The translations under genes were made by a program, and so were the position numbers. DNA of 64,000 nt from Rubripirellula tenax (GTDB lineage: Bacteria > Planctomycetota > Planctomycetia > Pirellulales > Pirellulaceae), in assembly GCF_007860125.1 (NCBI RefSeq), contig NZ_SJPW01000001.1:1301900-1365899 (forward strand), given 5' to 3'. Of this stretch, positions 16,115 to 25,487 are shown one piece after another. Below the pieces are notes generated by a model, which was given only the letters and a program-made list of their open reading frames with translations, made no database searches and was not told the origin of the DNA. Each line of letters opens with the position of its first letter. Positions within the stretch are counted from its first letter, which is position 1.

Positions 16115-18103
16115 CTACTGATTTCGCCAGTCCGATTCGGATTGGATTTCATCTTTGGTGATGCTTTGGTCGCGGTTGTGGTCGAAGCTGTGGAAAGCGA
16201 AGATTCGGACGCTGTGGGGCAGCTCGTCCTCGTGAATCGCGCCGTCATCGTTTTTATCGAACTTGGCGAAGTAGTCGTCGGCAAAACGAATCGCTTTTTC
16301 ACGACGTTTCGTCTCGGCGACGGGATCAGGCACCGATCCAGCGACAACCGTCTGCACCGGAGTCGCATTGCGATGCACTATTTGGCGAGGCACAGCGACG
16401 GCGACGAACGTGACCGCCATTTCTTGCCACGTCTGATCGCCCCATGTCACGTATTCGGTCGGGTCGGGGTTCGTCGGATTGTCGGTCGAATTGTCGAACG
16501 TTGCGGTGAACGACAGTTCGTCGACGTCGGCGAGCTTCACCGAATCGGCGAAAGCGTAATTGTGTTGCCAATTGAAATCGTAGGCGGGAACTTCCAGCAA
16601 CGTCCGCGACTGCGTCCCGCGAACAACCGCAAACGAAAACGATTTGCCACGCAGGTGCATGTGGGGCATGATCGACAACAATTCTCCGTTGCGAGGAAAA
16701 TACCCGATGGTTCCGTTCACCGTATAACGAGCTTCGCCGGGTGGAATTTCGAAATCCTGTTCGATACCACCCAACGTGACCACTTCGTGCGTCACATCGG
16801 ATTCTTCGGCAAACACCAAACCGATGCGAGTGATATCCGTTTCCGGTTTTCCCGTGGGCGTGTAGTGCATTTGGAAGATGATTCGCGAACCAGCGGGAAT
16901 TCGTTGGGCATAACCATCGGGCAGTTCGCTGCGTCGTTGGCCGGGCACGTACGCGGACAACAATCGAATCTCGCGAAAGTCGGCACCGTCGGGCGGGCGG
17001 ACGAAAGCGATCGAATGATGCACGGCAGCGCGGTTGCCCGGAATGACTTCGGCGGCTTTGACCCAACGATCGGTTTCAAAGTCAGCGTCGACGACATAGT
17101 ACTGATACTCAACGGTCTGGTCCGCCGGAATCTCGAACGGCGTTTTGGACATCGCCAAGACCAGGTCGGGTTGCTGCGGCAATTGCCAACCGTCGACATA
17201 AGTTGTTGGCTCGGGTCGATCGGCAGCGCTGCCATAGGGCATACCGGCGTCCACCCAGTCCCGCAGCAATTTCTTGTCCGACTCGGGCATCGATCGGGCG
17301 TTGGCCAGCGGCGCGTGACCTTCGGCGGCGTGCCATGGCGGCATGCGGTGCTGGTCAATGACTTCAAGCGACATGTCCGCCCAACCGACGACTTCATCAT
17401 AGTCGTCCAGCGCGAACGGTCCGATCTCGCCGGCGCGATGGCATTCGACACAATGCTTTTGCAGCACGCGACTGATTTGGTCACAGTACGTCACCGACGC
17501 ATCTTGTTGCACGGTCCGCGGCAATGCGATCAAACAACCGACTGGCGTCGTTGTGGGATCGGCAACAACCTTGCCGGCGACCAACGATTCGATCGCGTCG
17601 CGCAAGTCGTGCCTGGTGGCTTCATCGCGAGCGATGCCGGGTTCATATTGGTCGTCGATCCGACCACGATAGCGCACGACACCGACGCGGTCGATCACGA
17701 TGACTTCGGGCGTGCGTGTCGCGGCGACGGCAAGGGCAACGGATCGGTCATAGTCTTTGGCGAGCGGAAACCGAATCTCGTGAACCTTCGCATAGTGGCG
17801 AATCTCGTCCATCGAGTCCTGAATGTTGCTGTTGACGCCTACGAAACGTACGTCGGCGTCTGCGAATTGATCCGCCATCACTTGCAAGCGAGGACCGTAC
17901 AACCGAGCCAACGGACACTCGGTGCCCAGGAAACACAGCACCGTAAAATCGGCCGCATCGTCCGGAGAAACCGTAACGATCTCACCGTTAATATCGGGCA
18001 ACGAAAACGGCTTCACCACCGATGGCAAAATGGGGTTTGCGTCGGTTGCGAAAACGGTGGCCGATGCAAGAAGCATCAAGCCGAAGCAAACGAGCGTTCT
18101 CAT
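16115..18103 (-). CDS. Secreted redoxin / cytochrome c / copper-monooxygenase-like / EF-hand mosaic protein
   Basis: The start at 18103 gives a 662-residue protein with a signal peptide (MRTLVCFGLMLLASATVFA); a longer frame upstream is not signal-like. Order of domains: thioredoxin-fold redoxin (30-175) with GTECPLAR in place of a CxxC site; a cytochrome c-type CVECH heme site (218-222) followed by MPPW, whose Met may be the axial ligand; a copper type II ascorbate-dependent monooxygenase-like module (about 320-575) with HH at 362-363, QMHY at 413 and MPHMH at 481/483; and two EF-hand loops near the end (DKNDDGAIHEDE and DHNRDQSITKDE). It is probably a periplasmic electron-transfer or oxidation protein. 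It is divergent from a Tat-exported oxidoreductase across 115 bp. Confidence 0.85.
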   Translation of the reverse strand: MRTLVCFGLMLLASATVFATDANPILPSVVKPFSLPDINGEIVTVSPDDAADFTVLCFLGTECPLARLYGPRLQVMADQFADADVRFVGVNSNIQDSMDEIRHYAKVHEIRFPLAKDYDRSVALAVAATRTPEVIVIDRVGVVRYRGRIDDQYEPGIARDEATRHDLRDAIESLVAGKVVADPTTTPVGCLIALPRTVQQDASVTYCDQISRVLQKHCVECHRAGEIGPFALDDYDEVVGWADMSLEVIDQHRMPPWHAAEGHAPLANARSMPESDKKLLRDWVDAGMPYGSAADRPEPTTYVDGWQLPQQPDLVLAMSKTPFEIPADQTVEYQYYVVDADFETDRWVKAAEVIPGNRAAVHHSIAFVRPPDGADFREIRLLSAYVPGQRRSELPDGYAQRIPAGSRIIFQMHYTPTGKPETDITRIGLVFAEESDVTHEVVTLGGIEQDFEIPPGEARYTVNGTIGYFPRNGELLSIMPHMHLRGKSFSFAVVRGTQSRTLLEVPAYDFNWQHNYAFADSVKLADVDELSFTATFDNSTDNPTNPDPTEYVTWGDQTWQEMAVTFVAVAVPRQIVHRNATPVQTVVAGSVPDPVAETKRREKAIRFADDYFAKFDKNDDGAIHEDELPHSVRIFAFHSFDHNRDQSITKDEIQSESDWRNQ

Positions 18104-18218
18104 GATGGGGTATATTTGGGGTGCACCGAAAAGGGATTGACCGATGGGACAGGCTGTCCACGCGAACGACACAGAGCAAACTTTTCCCAAACCCTTTGCC
18201 GTATTGGACTCTATTGGC

Positions 18219-19502
18219 ATGTCTGAAAGCTTGAAGTCTACCCCGAATACGGATCGCCGTAAGTTCTTAAAATCGGCATCCATCGCCGGTGGCATCTTGG
18301 CATCGGGATTGCCGAAAGTCCATGCTGCATCGAGCGAGGTGATCCGCGTGGGCTTGATCGGCTGTGGTGGACGGGGAACCGGTGCGGCGGTCAACGCGAT
18401 GGAGGCCGATCCGGCGGTCCGAATCGTTGCACTGGCGGATTTGTTCGGCGCCTCGATGCAGAGTTGCCGTTCGTCGCTATCGAAGCGAAATCCAGATCAG
18501 TTTGTGGTCACGGACGAAACATGTTTCGAGGGATTCGACGGCTACAAAAAACTTCTCGACAGTGGCGTCGACGTCGTACTGCTGGCTTCGCCGCCGCATT
18601 ATCGACCGGACCACATCGAAGCATCGGTGGATGCGGGCAAGCAAATTTTCTGCGAAAAACCGGTCGCAACGGATGCCGTTGGCGTTCGCCGAGTCGAGGC
18701 GGCTTGCAAGAAAGCTGACGAAAAAGGGTTGAACGTCGTCAGCGGACTGTGTTGGCGGTATGCCCAGGGGATGAAAGAAACGATCGCCCAGATTCACGAT
18801 GGCCGATTGGGCACGATCGTATCCACGCAAACCAATTACTTGACCAGCCCGCTTTGGATTCGGCCGCGAAAACCAGATGAATCCGAAATGGAGTACCAGT
18901 GTCGCAATTGGTACTATTTCAATTGGCTCTCGGGCGACCACATCGTCGAACAACACATCCACAGTCTCGACAAAATGTTGTGGCTGCATCACGATGTTCC
19001 GCCCGTCAAAGCGTACGGTTTGGGCGGTCGTCAATTGCGAAACGATGTGACTCAGGGCGACATCTACGATCATTTCTCGGTCGTCTTTGAATGGGCCGAC
19101 GGGACTCGCACGTTCGCGTACACGCGCCAGATGGCGGGCTGTTTCAATCAGACCGAGGACTTTGTCTACGGGACCGAAGGCGTGGCTCGCTTGGTCAAGC
19201 ACCAAATCGAAGGCGGCAAAGCGTGGAAGTTCCGAGGCAAGGAAGTGCAAATGCACCAAGCCGAACAGAACGAATTCTTCAAAGCGATCCGCGGCGAGCG
19301 TGAACGCATCAACAATGGTGACTACATGTGCCGCAGCACGCTGATGGCAATCTTAGGCCGCGAGGTGTGTTACAGCGGACAGGAACTCGCCTACGAACAA
19401 GTCGCCACCAGTAACCAAGACCTTTCGCCAAAACAATACGCTTGGGGCGACGCGCCGCCGGTCGACGTGCCGCAACCCGGTTCGTATCGATTCCCTGGCT
19501 AG
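18219..19502 (+). CDS. Tat-exported Gfo/Idh/MocA family oxidoreductase
   Basis: The ATG at 18219 gives 427 residues and puts a twin-arginine signal (TDRRKFLKSASIAGG) at the N-terminus; a longer upstream frame is unlikely. The Rossmann NAD(P) motif is VGLIGCGGRG (about 44-53), followed by the family EKPVATD motif, where the Lys is catalytic. The C-terminal half (HNW-type sugar-binding fold, around EQHIHSLDKMLWLH) matches secreted planctomycete oxidoreductases. Such proteins oxidise or reduce sugars or sugar derivatives, probably with bound cofactor outside the cytoplasm; the substrate is unknown. The divergent neighbour is a redox mosaic protein, and a tandem-DUF1080 protein lies nearby. Confidence 0.92.
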   Translation: MSESLKSTPNTDRRKFLKSASIAGGILASGLPKVHAASSEVIRVGLIGCGGRGTGAAVNAMEADPAVRIVALADLFGASMQSCRSSLSKRNPDQFVVTDETCFEGFDGYKKLLDSGVDVVLLASPPHYRPDHIEASVDAGKQIFCEKPVATDAVGVRRVEAACKKADEKGLNVVSGLCWRYAQGMKETIAQIHDGRLGTIVSTQTNYLTSPLWIRPRKPDESEMEYQCRNWYYFNWLSGDHIVEQHIHSLDKMLWLHHDVPPVKAYGLGGRQLRNDVTQGDIYDHFSVVFEWADGTRTFAYTRQMAGCFNQTEDFVYGTEGVARLVKHQIEGGKAWKFRGKEVQMHQAEQNEFFKAIRGERERINNGDYMCRSTLMAILGREVCYSGQELAYEQVATSNQDLSPKQYAWGDAPPVDVPQPGSYRFPG

Positions 19503-19515
19503 CGCGGCCGAACGA

Positions 19516-19737
19516 TTACGGCGGGTCGTATCCGCCAGGGTTCCAGGGATGACACCTCAGGATGCGGCGGAAGCCACGGTACAGACCACGCAGGACGCCG
19601 AATTTGCGTACCGATTCGATCGTGTATTGGCTGCACGTCGGCGAAAAACGGCAATTCGGCCCCAGCATCGGGCTGATCGCGAGTTGGTAAAACCGAATCG
19701 GCGCGATGACCAAATTTGAGAAAACACGTCGGATCAC
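19516..19737 (-). CDS. yidD: YidD, membrane protein insertion efficiency factor
   Basis: The 73-residue protein carries the full YidD signature: amphipathic APIRFYQLAISPMLG, then CRFSPTCSQYTIESVRKFG, RGLYRGFRRILRCHPWNPGG and DPP at the C-terminus. YidD is a small membrane-associated helper of YidC-dependent insertion, usually encoded near rpmH/rnpA/yidC, which are not seen here. It lies 13 bp from the stop of the convergent Gfo/Idh/MocA gene and is divergent from the DUF1080 gene. Confidence 0.95.
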   Translation of the reverse strand: MIRRVFSNLVIAPIRFYQLAISPMLGPNCRFSPTCSQYTIESVRKFGVLRGLYRGFRRILRCHPWNPGGYDPP

Positions 19738-19866
19738 CGCAACATTCCGCTCTTAAAAATTGTTCCTGGAAGTCCCCATCGTACCGCACCCGGCGAAGCC
19801 GACTACAATCCTCGATCGGAAACTTATCGTCTCCACCGTGTCCCATTGCTTCTGACCGGAAACATC

Positions 19867-21186
19867 ATGCTCAATCGATCCTTCGCCACCCGTTTTCACT
19901 TTGCCGCGATGCTGTGCGCTGGCACATTCACCTTGAATGCGTTGGCCGATCATCCGCCCGCTGGGTTCGCACCGATCTTTGATGGAACGTCGCTGGACGG
20001 GTGGCATGCCCAACCGCACATCGGACCGGCCGCGCTTGCAGAGATGGCGGACGACGAACGTTCTGAAAAAATGGCCCAGTGGATGAGCGAAGCGAAGCAG
20101 CACTGGAGCGTCGAAAATGGCGAATTGGTCAACGATGGCAAAGGCCCGTACTTGGTCACCAACAAGGACTATACCGATTACGAATTGAGACTCGAGTATA
20201 AAACGGTCCCCTTGGCCGACAGCGGCATCTACTTGAAGGGGACGCCCCAGGTTCAGATTTGGGACTACACCGACGAAGCCAAATTCGACATCGGTGGTGA
20301 TCTCGGCAGCGGCGGACTGTGGAACAACAGCGACCGCACCGACGGTAAAGACCCGTTGCTTCGCGCCGACAAGCCGCTGGGCGAGTGGAACGCGTTTCGC
20401 ATCGTTCAAGTGGGCGCCCGCACGACGGTGTACTTGAATGACGTCTTGGTGGTCGATAACGCGATCATGGAAAATTACTGGGACCGCAAGTCGCCTTTGT
20501 TCCGCAGCGGCCCGATCGAATTGCAGACTCACGGCGGAGAGATTCGGTGGCGTAATTTGGCGGTCAAAGAACTTTCGGCTGACGAAGCCAATGCTTGGCT
20601 TTCCGACAAGAAAGCGCAATCCTTCACGTCACTGTTCAATGGCAAGGACTTGACCGGGTGGCAGGGCGCGACCGACAACTATGAAGTCGTGGACGGCGCG
20701 ATCGTGTGCAAGAAGGGCAGCGGTGGCCAACTGCTTACCGAAGACGAATACGCCAACTTCGTCGCGCGGGTCGAGTTCCGGCTGCCTCCGGGCGGCAACA
20801 ACGGGCTGGCGATTCGATCCGACGGGAAGGGCGACGCGGCTTACGACGCGATGACCGAATTGCAGGTGCTCGATTCCGAACACGAGAAGTACGAAAACCT
20901 CGACTCGCGACAATATCACGGCAGCGCCTACGGGATGGCCGCCGCCACGCGAGGCTTCCTACGTGACGCTGGCCAATGGAACTTCCAGGAAGTCACCGTG
21001 GATGGATCCAAGATCAAAGTCGAACTCAACGGCACCGTGATCCTGGACACCGACTTGTCGACGGCCAAGGATTTTCTTGCCGACAAAAAGCACCCGGGGC
21101 TGACGCGAACGAGCGGCTACTTCGGATTCGCTGGCCACAATGACCCGGTGGAATTTCGCAACGTATCGATCAAGCGACTGCCCTAG
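19867..21186 (+). CDS. Secreted protein with two DUF1080 (3-keto-disaccharide hydrolase-like) domains
   Basis: The ATG at 19867 gives 439 residues with a signal peptide (FHFAAMLCAGTFTLNALA). Two DUF1080 domains follow in tandem: the first starts FAPIFDGTSLDGWHA and includes DYELRLEYKTVPLADSGIYLKG; the second starts FTSLFNGKDLTGWQG and includes FVARVEFRLPPGGNNGLAIRS. The concanavalin-like fold of this family includes 3-keto-glucoside/disaccharide hydrolases, working with Gfo/Idh/MocA-type 3-dehydrogenases; one of those lies just upstream on the same strand, making a shared sugar-processing role plausible but unproven. Confidence 0.9.
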   Translation: MLNRSFATRFHFAAMLCAGTFTLNALADHPPAGFAPIFDGTSLDGWHAQPHIGPAALAEMADDERSEKMAQWMSEAKQHWSVENGELVNDGKGPYLVTNKDYTDYELRLEYKTVPLADSGIYLKGTPQVQIWDYTDEAKFDIGGDLGSGGLWNNSDRTDGKDPLLRADKPLGEWNAFRIVQVGARTTVYLNDVLVVDNAIMENYWDRKSPLFRSGPIELQTHGGEIRWRNLAVKELSADEANAWLSDKKAQSFTSLFNGKDLTGWQGATDNYEVVDGAIVCKKGSGGQLLTEDEYANFVARVEFRLPPGGNNGLAIRSDGKGDAAYDAMTELQVLDSEHEKYENLDSRQYHGSAYGMAAATRGFLRDAGQWNFQEVTVDGSKIKVELNGTVILDTDLSTAKDFLADKKHPGLTRTSGYFGFAGHNDPVEFRNVSIKRLP

Positions 21187-21232
21187 TCAAGCGTCAACTT
21201 GGTTTCCGTTCAAGCCACTGCGAAGTCCGTAG

Positions 21233-21330
21233 CAGCCTGTTGAAAAAGGGGTCTGACCCTTTGGAGACGCTGCTGAAACACTGTGAATTCGAAACGTCGG
21301 AGAGGGCCAGACCCCCTTTTTAACAGGCTG
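21233..21330 (+). repeat. 98-bp MITE-like palindromic-ended element (family C), copy 1
   Basis: Ends are inverted repeats of about 28 bp (CAGCCTGTTGAAAAAGGGG... against ...CCCCCTTTTTAACAGGCTG). A direct GTAG flanks both sides (21229-21232 and 21331-21334), a possible 4-bp target-site duplication. Copy 2 lies inverted at 28406-28503, with about nine differences by eye. There is no coding capacity. It lies between convergent genes and could act as a bidirectional terminator. Confidence 0.9.
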
Positions 21331-21439
21331 GTAGGCCGTTTCTTGGATTGAGCGAGCCGCGACGCGTAAGCGACCGGGTGCCCGACGATACCCGAGGCTT
21401 TACGGCCGACGGCTCAATCATTTCAAAAATCCAGATAAT

Positions 21440-22819
21440 TCAACGCACTGGCGTGAACGCAGTCACCACCCTTGCGGCGATCCAGGCTGGGATGAAGATC
21501 GCAGCAGCATCGGCGAATCGTCCCAGCGGCGGACTGGTCAGGATCACAAAACCGATCTGGACCACGAAGTACGACAGCCCCACCAAGAACAACATCGCCA
21601 AACCGGGTTCGAAACCGGCCGGGATGATGGGCGAGGCAGTCAGCAAGCGAAACGTCTGCCAACAAACGGCCAAGCCGATCGCCAGCAGAAAAATCGGATG
21701 CATCACAATGTCAGCCGTCGATGCCCAAGCCGCCCGCCGCGCCGCCATCGCAATCCATTTGACGTACCGCAACGGATACCGCTTGATGATGTCGCGGTTG
21801 AGCTCGGCAATCGCATTGTGATTGGTGATCGTATCCGTGCCATGCAACTTCATCGCCGCCGGTGTCACGGTTTGATAGATCAAATCGTTCCAACGTCCTT
21901 CGATCGTCATCGTTGACGCGGGGTCACCGTCGGTGAATCGAAAACCTTCGTCGATCTTTGCATCGCGCCAGCGAATGATTTCCGCGGCCAGTTCTCCGGC
22001 GCGTCCTTCCGTTGCGATCAACTCGTCGTCGCTGACCAATTGGATCGTGATACCGGCCAAGTTCTGGTGACCGAACGGCAAGATGCCAAAGTCACCGACG
22101 CCCCAACCGCGAAGCCCGATCCACGAGATCAACCCGACGGCGACGATTGCGGGTGCGACCATCCATCCGAATCGATGCTTGACACTGTCCCGCGTGATCG
22201 GTGCATAGCGAAGTACCAGCCCGACCAGCACCATCCAAGGTGCCAACGCCAAATATGCCGGACGAAACGAGATCGCCAACAGGGCGAGCACAGCAATCGG
22301 AATCGCCGCACGTGCGGTTTGCCCCAAGCGAGCCCAACGCATCATCGCGACGGCCGACATGACGCCGATCGATGCACCCGGCGCATCGGTCGCGATCGTC
22401 GAGACATGATCCATGAACGTGCATCCCAGCGCCACGGCCAGCGCGGCTGCCGATGCAGCCGCCAGCGCAACCCGCCATCGCCGCAGCTCGATCCACAATG
22501 TCCAAGACGCGACGGCATGAAGTGCGATCTGCACCCATGGAATCGCCCCCACGCCGACCAAGGACATGATCGAACGGATCATGAAGGGATAGCCGGGCGT
22601 GCGCGTGTCGCGCAAGACAGCATCAAGCGAATCGAAGGAATAGTTGACGTAGCTGGGCGTGTCGTCGACCGAGTGTGGCTGTAGTCGTCCGGTCAGCCCC
22701 GCAAGACTGAACATGATGACCAACAGCACAAAAAGTCCCAGTGCAGCCTGCGCAAACGGAACCGCCTGTGCGGGCCGATCCCCACATGGTGTGCTGGGTT
22801 GGGTTGGATCGTGAATCAA
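21440..22819 (-). CDS. Polytopic membrane protein, probable GT-C-type glycosyltransferase
   Basis: A 459-residue protein with about ten or more hydrophobic segments, starting near residue 25 (ALGLFVLLVIMFSLAG). The first external loop has the acidic pattern HSVDDTPSYVNYSFD and a DTRTPGYPFM segment, as seen in ArnT/PMT-like GT-C enzymes that use polyprenyl-phosphate sugars; a soluble part follows around residues 240-340. The TTG start (22819) overlaps the anti-sigma TGA as TTGA, so it is probably translated by coupling from the sigma/anti-sigma operon. The acceptor is unknown. Confidence 0.72.
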   Translation of the reverse strand: MIHDPTQPSTPCGDRPAQAVPFAQAALGLFVLLVIMFSLAGLTGRLQPHSVDDTPSYVNYSFDSLDAVLRDTRTPGYPFMIRSIMSLVGVGAIPWVQIALHAVASWTLWIELRRWRVALAAASAAALAVALGCTFMDHVSTIATDAPGASIGVMSAVAMMRWARLGQTARAAIPIAVLALLAISFRPAYLALAPWMVLVGLVLRYAPITRDSVKHRFGWMVAPAIVAVGLISWIGLRGWGVGDFGILPFGHQNLAGITIQLVSDDELIATEGRAGELAAEIIRWRDAKIDEGFRFTDGDPASTMTIEGRWNDLIYQTVTPAAMKLHGTDTITNHNAIAELNRDIIKRYPLRYVKWIAMAARRAAWASTADIVMHPIFLLAIGLAVCWQTFRLLTASPIIPAGFEPGLAMLFLVGLSYFVVQIGFVILTSPPLGRFADAAAIFIPAWIAARVVTAFTPVR

Positions 22820-24852
22820 GGATCCGCCAGTTGAGTTTGGTAGCTTTGTTTGGTTTCGCGAATTTGTCCGTCGTCGGAGTTGGGGTCAAATTCCGGTGGA
22901 TCAGAAACGTAATAACGCAGCATGACATCGCCAAGACCTCGTACGGCCGGGCTTGGCGAATCCAAACTGCGAAGCATCGCCTGCAATTGCGTCGAGTTCG
23001 GTTGGCCGCCCGTTCGAACGAGTCGCATCCAACTTTCGACTTGCGATCGCATTGCGGGATTCGCAACCGATCGCTCGATCGTGGCCCAGACCGTCTCGTA
23101 ACGAGGATCGTTCTTCGACAGCAAGGCGATCGATTCCACAGCCGCACGACGCACGCCATCGAAACGATTCGCGACCAACCCAAAGATGCGATCGCTCGAC
23201 AGCGACAGTCGCATCTGGATCAACTTTGCAAGTTCCGTCGTTTGCGAATCGGTCAACCTTGCCGACGCAGAGAGACGATTGATCTGTGTCGCAAGCGAAG
23301 CGGCCAAGTCAGACGAGTCGCCGATTTGGCCAAGGTAAACTTTGTCCAGCGTCACAGGGCCTTTTGAAATCCACTCGGCCGATCGATCAAAATCCCCAGC
23401 AATTTTTGTCGCACCGGCCGCTGTCACGCGAAGCGCCGGGCCACTGAACCAACCGTCGTCCGTTTTGACCGACGCACCGGCAAGTGATAACTCGATACCA
23501 CCTGCGATTGCTCGTGCGATCACCATCGCATCGGCATTGAACACGATTGTGCCCAGCGGTGTTGCACCTCGTCGAATTCGCAGTGCGGACCCGAGGGGCA
23601 CGTCGCGGATGGCGATTTCTCCATGCCCGACGTCCACTTGCATCGACGTTTCGGCGTCGCCTTGACCGATCGTTACCAACGTATCTTCGTCCAACACGAT
23701 CTGGCCGCCGCCCGGGATTCCGGCAACGGCTCGCGACAACTTCGTGGTTTGAAAACGCTTCGGCGAATCAAACGCATGTTCCGCATCGACCATGACTCTT
23801 TGATACTGGGGTACCACAAGTACCGCGAGCGTTTCCGCCGCCCCATCGCCGGCGACGGGCGGCTTGGGATAGACGGCAGATCCGGCCAATCCTGTCACCT
23901 CGGACCACTGAACCCCGGTCCAACGGGGCACATCGGCGATCGCATAGTCGGGCTTGGCGAGACGAGTGCCTTCCTTAGGCTCTGATTTCGCCGGAGGCAA
24001 ATCGACGACACCCACCTCGGGTGCATCCCCATGGTTTTCGGTTGCACCAGGAGCCATCGGCAACGCGACATCCTCGGCCAAACCGACCTTCTCAGAAACG
24101 ACATCCTCGGGAACAACAGGGTCCGCGTCCGGAGCAGCTTTCGCCGGTTCCATCAATTCGCTTTCCTCAGGTTCACCCGCCAGCGGTTCGCTCGGAAGCA
24201 GGGCGTCCGCCACGAGCTCTTCGACAACGACCTCGTCGGTTACAGTAGGCAAAGGGGCAACACGGTCGGCTGAGTCAACGATCGCGTCAGGATCAACTGG
24301 ATCTGCCACCAAGTCGACCGACGCAGTCTCGACAATGCTCGCGGGCCCCGCGGTCCATTGCTTGAATAGGACGATGCCCGCGATCACCGCTGCCGCCGCC
24401 AATGGCAACAACCACCGAAGCCAAAATCGTCGCTCGGATGCGACCGGTTCGTGCATCATCCTTGCGATGTCCTTGGATGAAATCAGTTCCGCCGGATGCG
24501 TCGCCATCAATCGTTGAGTCAACGATTCGGGGACAGCGGGCAAATCGGCCATGGGTGTTGAAGTGGTTCGCACCGCCGCGATCAATTCCGCCAACACACC
24601 GTTGTCGATCAAGACAGCACGACAAACGGCGTCGATACGTTCGGCGTCTAAATTGCCATCGACGAATGCGGCGACCTGCTCGATGGGTATCACGCGGGCC
24701 ACCGTCGCGGGATCCGGCTTTTCGCGGCGCAGTTCACCAGCGACACGGACGACCAGATCGCTAAGCGACACAGGACGAGAGGAAGTGGTTGACTCGCTGG
24801 CGACTTTTTTTAGTTGTCGTTGGATCGTTTCGATAATCGTTGTGCGTTTCAT
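22816..24852 (-). CDS. Large membrane anti-sigma factor-like protein with FecR-like region
   Basis: This 678-residue protein starts at the ATG that overlaps the ECF sigma stop (TGATG), the typical arrangement for a cognate anti-sigma. Residues 1-125 are cytosolic and helical (VIPIEQVAAFVDGNLDAERIDA resembles anti-sigma N-domains). One TM segment lies near 141-165 (FWLRWLLPLAAAAVIAGIVLF). Then comes an acidic Pro/Val/Glu-rich linker, a FecR-like beta domain (about 370-530; AVAGIPGGGQIVLDEDTLVTIG) and a C-terminal HEAT-like helical part. It would hold the sigma factor and sense something periplasmic. There is no zinc-binding HxxxCxxC motif. Confidence 0.75.
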   Translation of the reverse strand: MKRTTIIETIQRQLKKVASESTTSSRPVSLSDLVVRVAGELRREKPDPATVARVIPIEQVAAFVDGNLDAERIDAVCRAVLIDNGVLAELIAAVRTTSTPMADLPAVPESLTQRLMATHPAELISSKDIARMMHEPVASERRFWLRWLLPLAAAAVIAGIVLFKQWTAGPASIVETASVDLVADPVDPDAIVDSADRVAPLPTVTDEVVVEELVADALLPSEPLAGEPEESELMEPAKAAPDADPVVPEDVVSEKVGLAEDVALPMAPGATENHGDAPEVGVVDLPPAKSEPKEGTRLAKPDYAIADVPRWTGVQWSEVTGLAGSAVYPKPPVAGDGAAETLAVLVVPQYQRVMVDAEHAFDSPKRFQTTKLSRAVAGIPGGGQIVLDEDTLVTIGQGDAETSMQVDVGHGEIAIRDVPLGSALRIRRGATPLGTIVFNADAMVIARAIAGGIELSLAGASVKTDDGWFSGPALRVTAAGATKIAGDFDRSAEWISKGPVTLDKVYLGQIGDSSDLAASLATQINRLSASARLTDSQTTELAKLIQMRLSLSSDRIFGLVANRFDGVRRAAVESIALLSKNDPRYETVWATIERSVANPAMRSQVESWMRLVRTGGQPNSTQLQAMLRSLDSPSPAVRGLGDVMLRYYVSDPPEFDPNSDDGQIRETKQSYQTQLADP

Positions 24853-25487
24853 CAGCCCTGATCCTCCATCAAACGCCGCAAACCCTTTTCGGCTTGTCGC
24901 AGTATTGGGCCGATCGAGCCGATCGGAATTTCCAACTTCTCGCTGATCTGGGCATAGCTTTGACCCTGCAAGTGAAAGAGCGACACGACGCTGCGCTCTT
25001 TGGGTGGCAAGCGGTCGATCAGTTTTTGAATGCGTTTTTGCTGACCGGCATTGATGACGCGAGCGACGTGATCCTGGTGATCGTGATTTACCCCCGATTC
25101 CTGTTCGCCTTCGCTCGTGTCGGGTTCATCGTCGTGTATGACCAAGCGATTGCGAGCGAAATACCGAGTCGCGCTTCGCGTCGCGATAACGGCAACGTAA
25201 GTCGCCAGCGATGACTGTCCTTGATACGCCCGCAGCGGAGCAGATTCGTGCGAGACGAGAGCCGCAAACACTTCGGCTGTCGCGTCGTCGATCGCTTCGT
25301 CATCTTCGCCACGCCCGAATGCCGATGACACGTCCGCAACTCGCAATCGCACAAGGGATTGGTAACCGTGAACGAATCGCCGCCAAGCCGCCGCATCCCC
25401 ACTGACCACATCGCCGACCATTTCTCGATCGGCGGAATGCAGTGGTTTGGAAGCGGACCTTTCGGCGGGCGCTGGAGCGGTAGACAT
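24852..25487 (-). CDS. ECF-family RNA polymerase sigma-70 factor
   Basis: A 211-residue two-domain sigma factor. Region 2 spans about 25-115 (SGDAAAWRRFVHGYQSLVRLRV, EVFAALV, QSSLATYVAVIATRSATRYFARNR). After an acidic linker (HDDEPDTSEGEQESG) region 4 spans about 150-205, with RLPPKERSVVSLFHLQGQSYAQISEKLEIPIGSIGPILRQAEKGLRRL as its helix-turn-helix (quoted in parts: PPKERSVVSLFHL, SYAQISEKL). It is followed by a translationally coupled anti-sigma-like gene. The autoregulatory promoter should lie in the ~160 bp upstream; I could not fix it. Confidence 0.93.
   Translation of the reverse strand: MSTAPAPAERSASKPLHSADREMVGDVVSGDAAAWRRFVHGYQSLVRLRVADVSSAFGRGEDDEAIDDATAEVFAALVSHESAPLRAYQGQSSLATYVAVIATRSATRYFARNRLVIHDDEPDTSEGEQESGVNHDHQDHVARVINAGQQKRIQKLIDRLPPKERSVVSLFHLQGQSYAQISEKLEIPIGSIGPILRQAEKGLRRLMEDQG

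Noticed and set aside
16142-18226. 694-codon frame on the plus strand
   Set aside because: It is antisense to the well-supported redoxin-cytochrome mosaic gene and has no recognisable domain.
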